A stretch of 6,758 bases of DNA. Source: Rhodothermales bacterium. GTDB lineage: Bacteria; Bacteroidota; Rhodothermia; Rhodothermales; UBA10348. Numbering within the stretch: the first letter of the stretch is position 1; the number at the start of each line of letters is the position of its first letter. The translations under genes were made by a program, and so were the position numbers. Below, one piece after another: positions 6,503 through 6,758 of the stretch. The DNA is taken from contig JABDJZ010000333.1 in assembly GCA_013003255.1 (NCBI GenBank), positions 1-6,758 on the forward strand, written 5' to 3'. The notes under the pieces were generated by a model that saw nothing but the letters and a program-made list of their open reading frames with translations, had not been told where the DNA came from and searched no databases.

Positions 6503-6758
6503 TGAAGGATATTTCCCAACTGCCGGATGCCCACCTGAGGGTCTTCGACAGACCGGAGCTCCCTGACCCATCGCGGCTCGAGGATGCCTACCTCATCGGC
6601 ATCTGCGGGACCGGCATGGGTTCGATGGCCGGCCTGCTGCAGGCAGCCGGCTACCCGGTTCGCGGCTCCGACTCCGCGGCCTGGCCCCCGATGAGTACCC
6701 GCCTGGCCGAGCTCGGCATTCCGGTGCTGGAGGGGTACGATGCGGCACACCTGGAGCC
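6502..6758 (+). CDS. mpl: Mpl-like UDP-MurNAc:tripeptide ligase (3' partial)
   Basis: This is the N-terminal 85 residues of a Mur-ligase-family protein cut by the right edge. Mpl joins L-Ala-gamma-D-Glu-meso-DAP recovered from old peptidoglycan to UDP-MurNAc in the cytoplasm, using ATP. The visible part is the UDP-MurNAc-binding Rossmann domain: GICGTGMG at 33-40, GSD at 55-57, PPMS at 62-65 and EGYD at 77-80. GICGT plus PPMS plus EGYD fits Mpl better than MurC, which usually has GIGGIGM and lacks PPMS. The start is well constrained: there is an in-frame TGA at 6460-6462, and the only ATG between it and the conserved motif is at 6502. That leaves about 30 residues before GICGT, whereas E. coli Mpl begins almost at this motif, so this protein has a modest N-terminal extension. 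Its ATG shares one base with the pump's TGA (TGATG), implying translational coupling. The ATP-binding and C-terminal domains are outside the window, so MurC or another Mur-like ligase is not fully excluded. Confidence 0.8.
   Translation, partial: MKDISQLPDAHLRVFDRPELPDPSRLEDAYLIGICGTGMGSMAGLLQAAGYPVRGSDSAAWPPMSTRLAELGIPVLEGYDAAHLE

Noticed and set aside
5210..6571. 453-residue reverse-strand open frame opposite the pump's 3' half
   Set aside because: Same low-complexity Asp/His/Gly/Gln composition, and it spans the pump-ligase junction where both forward frames are recognisable. No credible start context or domain.

Overview
The window is a compact, all-forward-strand block of about 6.8 kb carrying a complete-looking tripartite RND efflux cassette in the order outer-membrane channel (TolC/OEP family), periplasmic adaptor (MFP lipoprotein), inner-membrane pump (RND permease). 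The start of a Mur-ligase gene that best fits mpl (peptidoglycan tripeptide recycling) follows. The first gene is cut by the left edge and the last by the right edge. By eye the DNA is GC-rich (roughly 60% or slightly above, not computed).

Layout: 1-1512 TolC-like channel (5' partial); 1513-1546 short gap; 1547-2689 adaptor lipoprotein; a 6-base gap; 2696-6502 RND permease of 1268 residues; 6502-6758 mpl-like gene (3' partial) whose ATG overlaps the pump's TGA by one base. No non-coding stretch exceeds 34 bases. I see no RNA genes, mobile elements, CRISPR arrays, terminators or recognisable promoters. The tight spacing suggests one transcript covering all four genes, with the promoter to the left of the window.

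Organism: a Gram-negative (diderm) bacterium, since there is an outer-membrane channel, an adaptor lipoprotein and an Mpl-type recycling ligase. None of the three visible starts has a Shine-Dalgarno-like purine run. The pump has a TM11-TM12 loop of a kind I associate from memory with Bacteroidota-type RND pumps. GC-rich DNA plus these traits points to the Rhodothermota/Bacteroidota side, but this is inference of moderate strength only.

How the parts work together: the pump would take substrate from the inner membrane or periplasm using the proton gradient, the adaptor would bridge it to the channel, and the channel would release substrate outside. The substrate cannot be read from the sequence. 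The most unusual feature is in the pump. Between the normal TM6 and TM7 it carries an extra segment of about 200 residues with six apparent additional hydrophobic helices, giving a predicted 18-helix RND protein instead of the usual 12. I find no wholly new system here; the rest reads as a conventional efflux operon.
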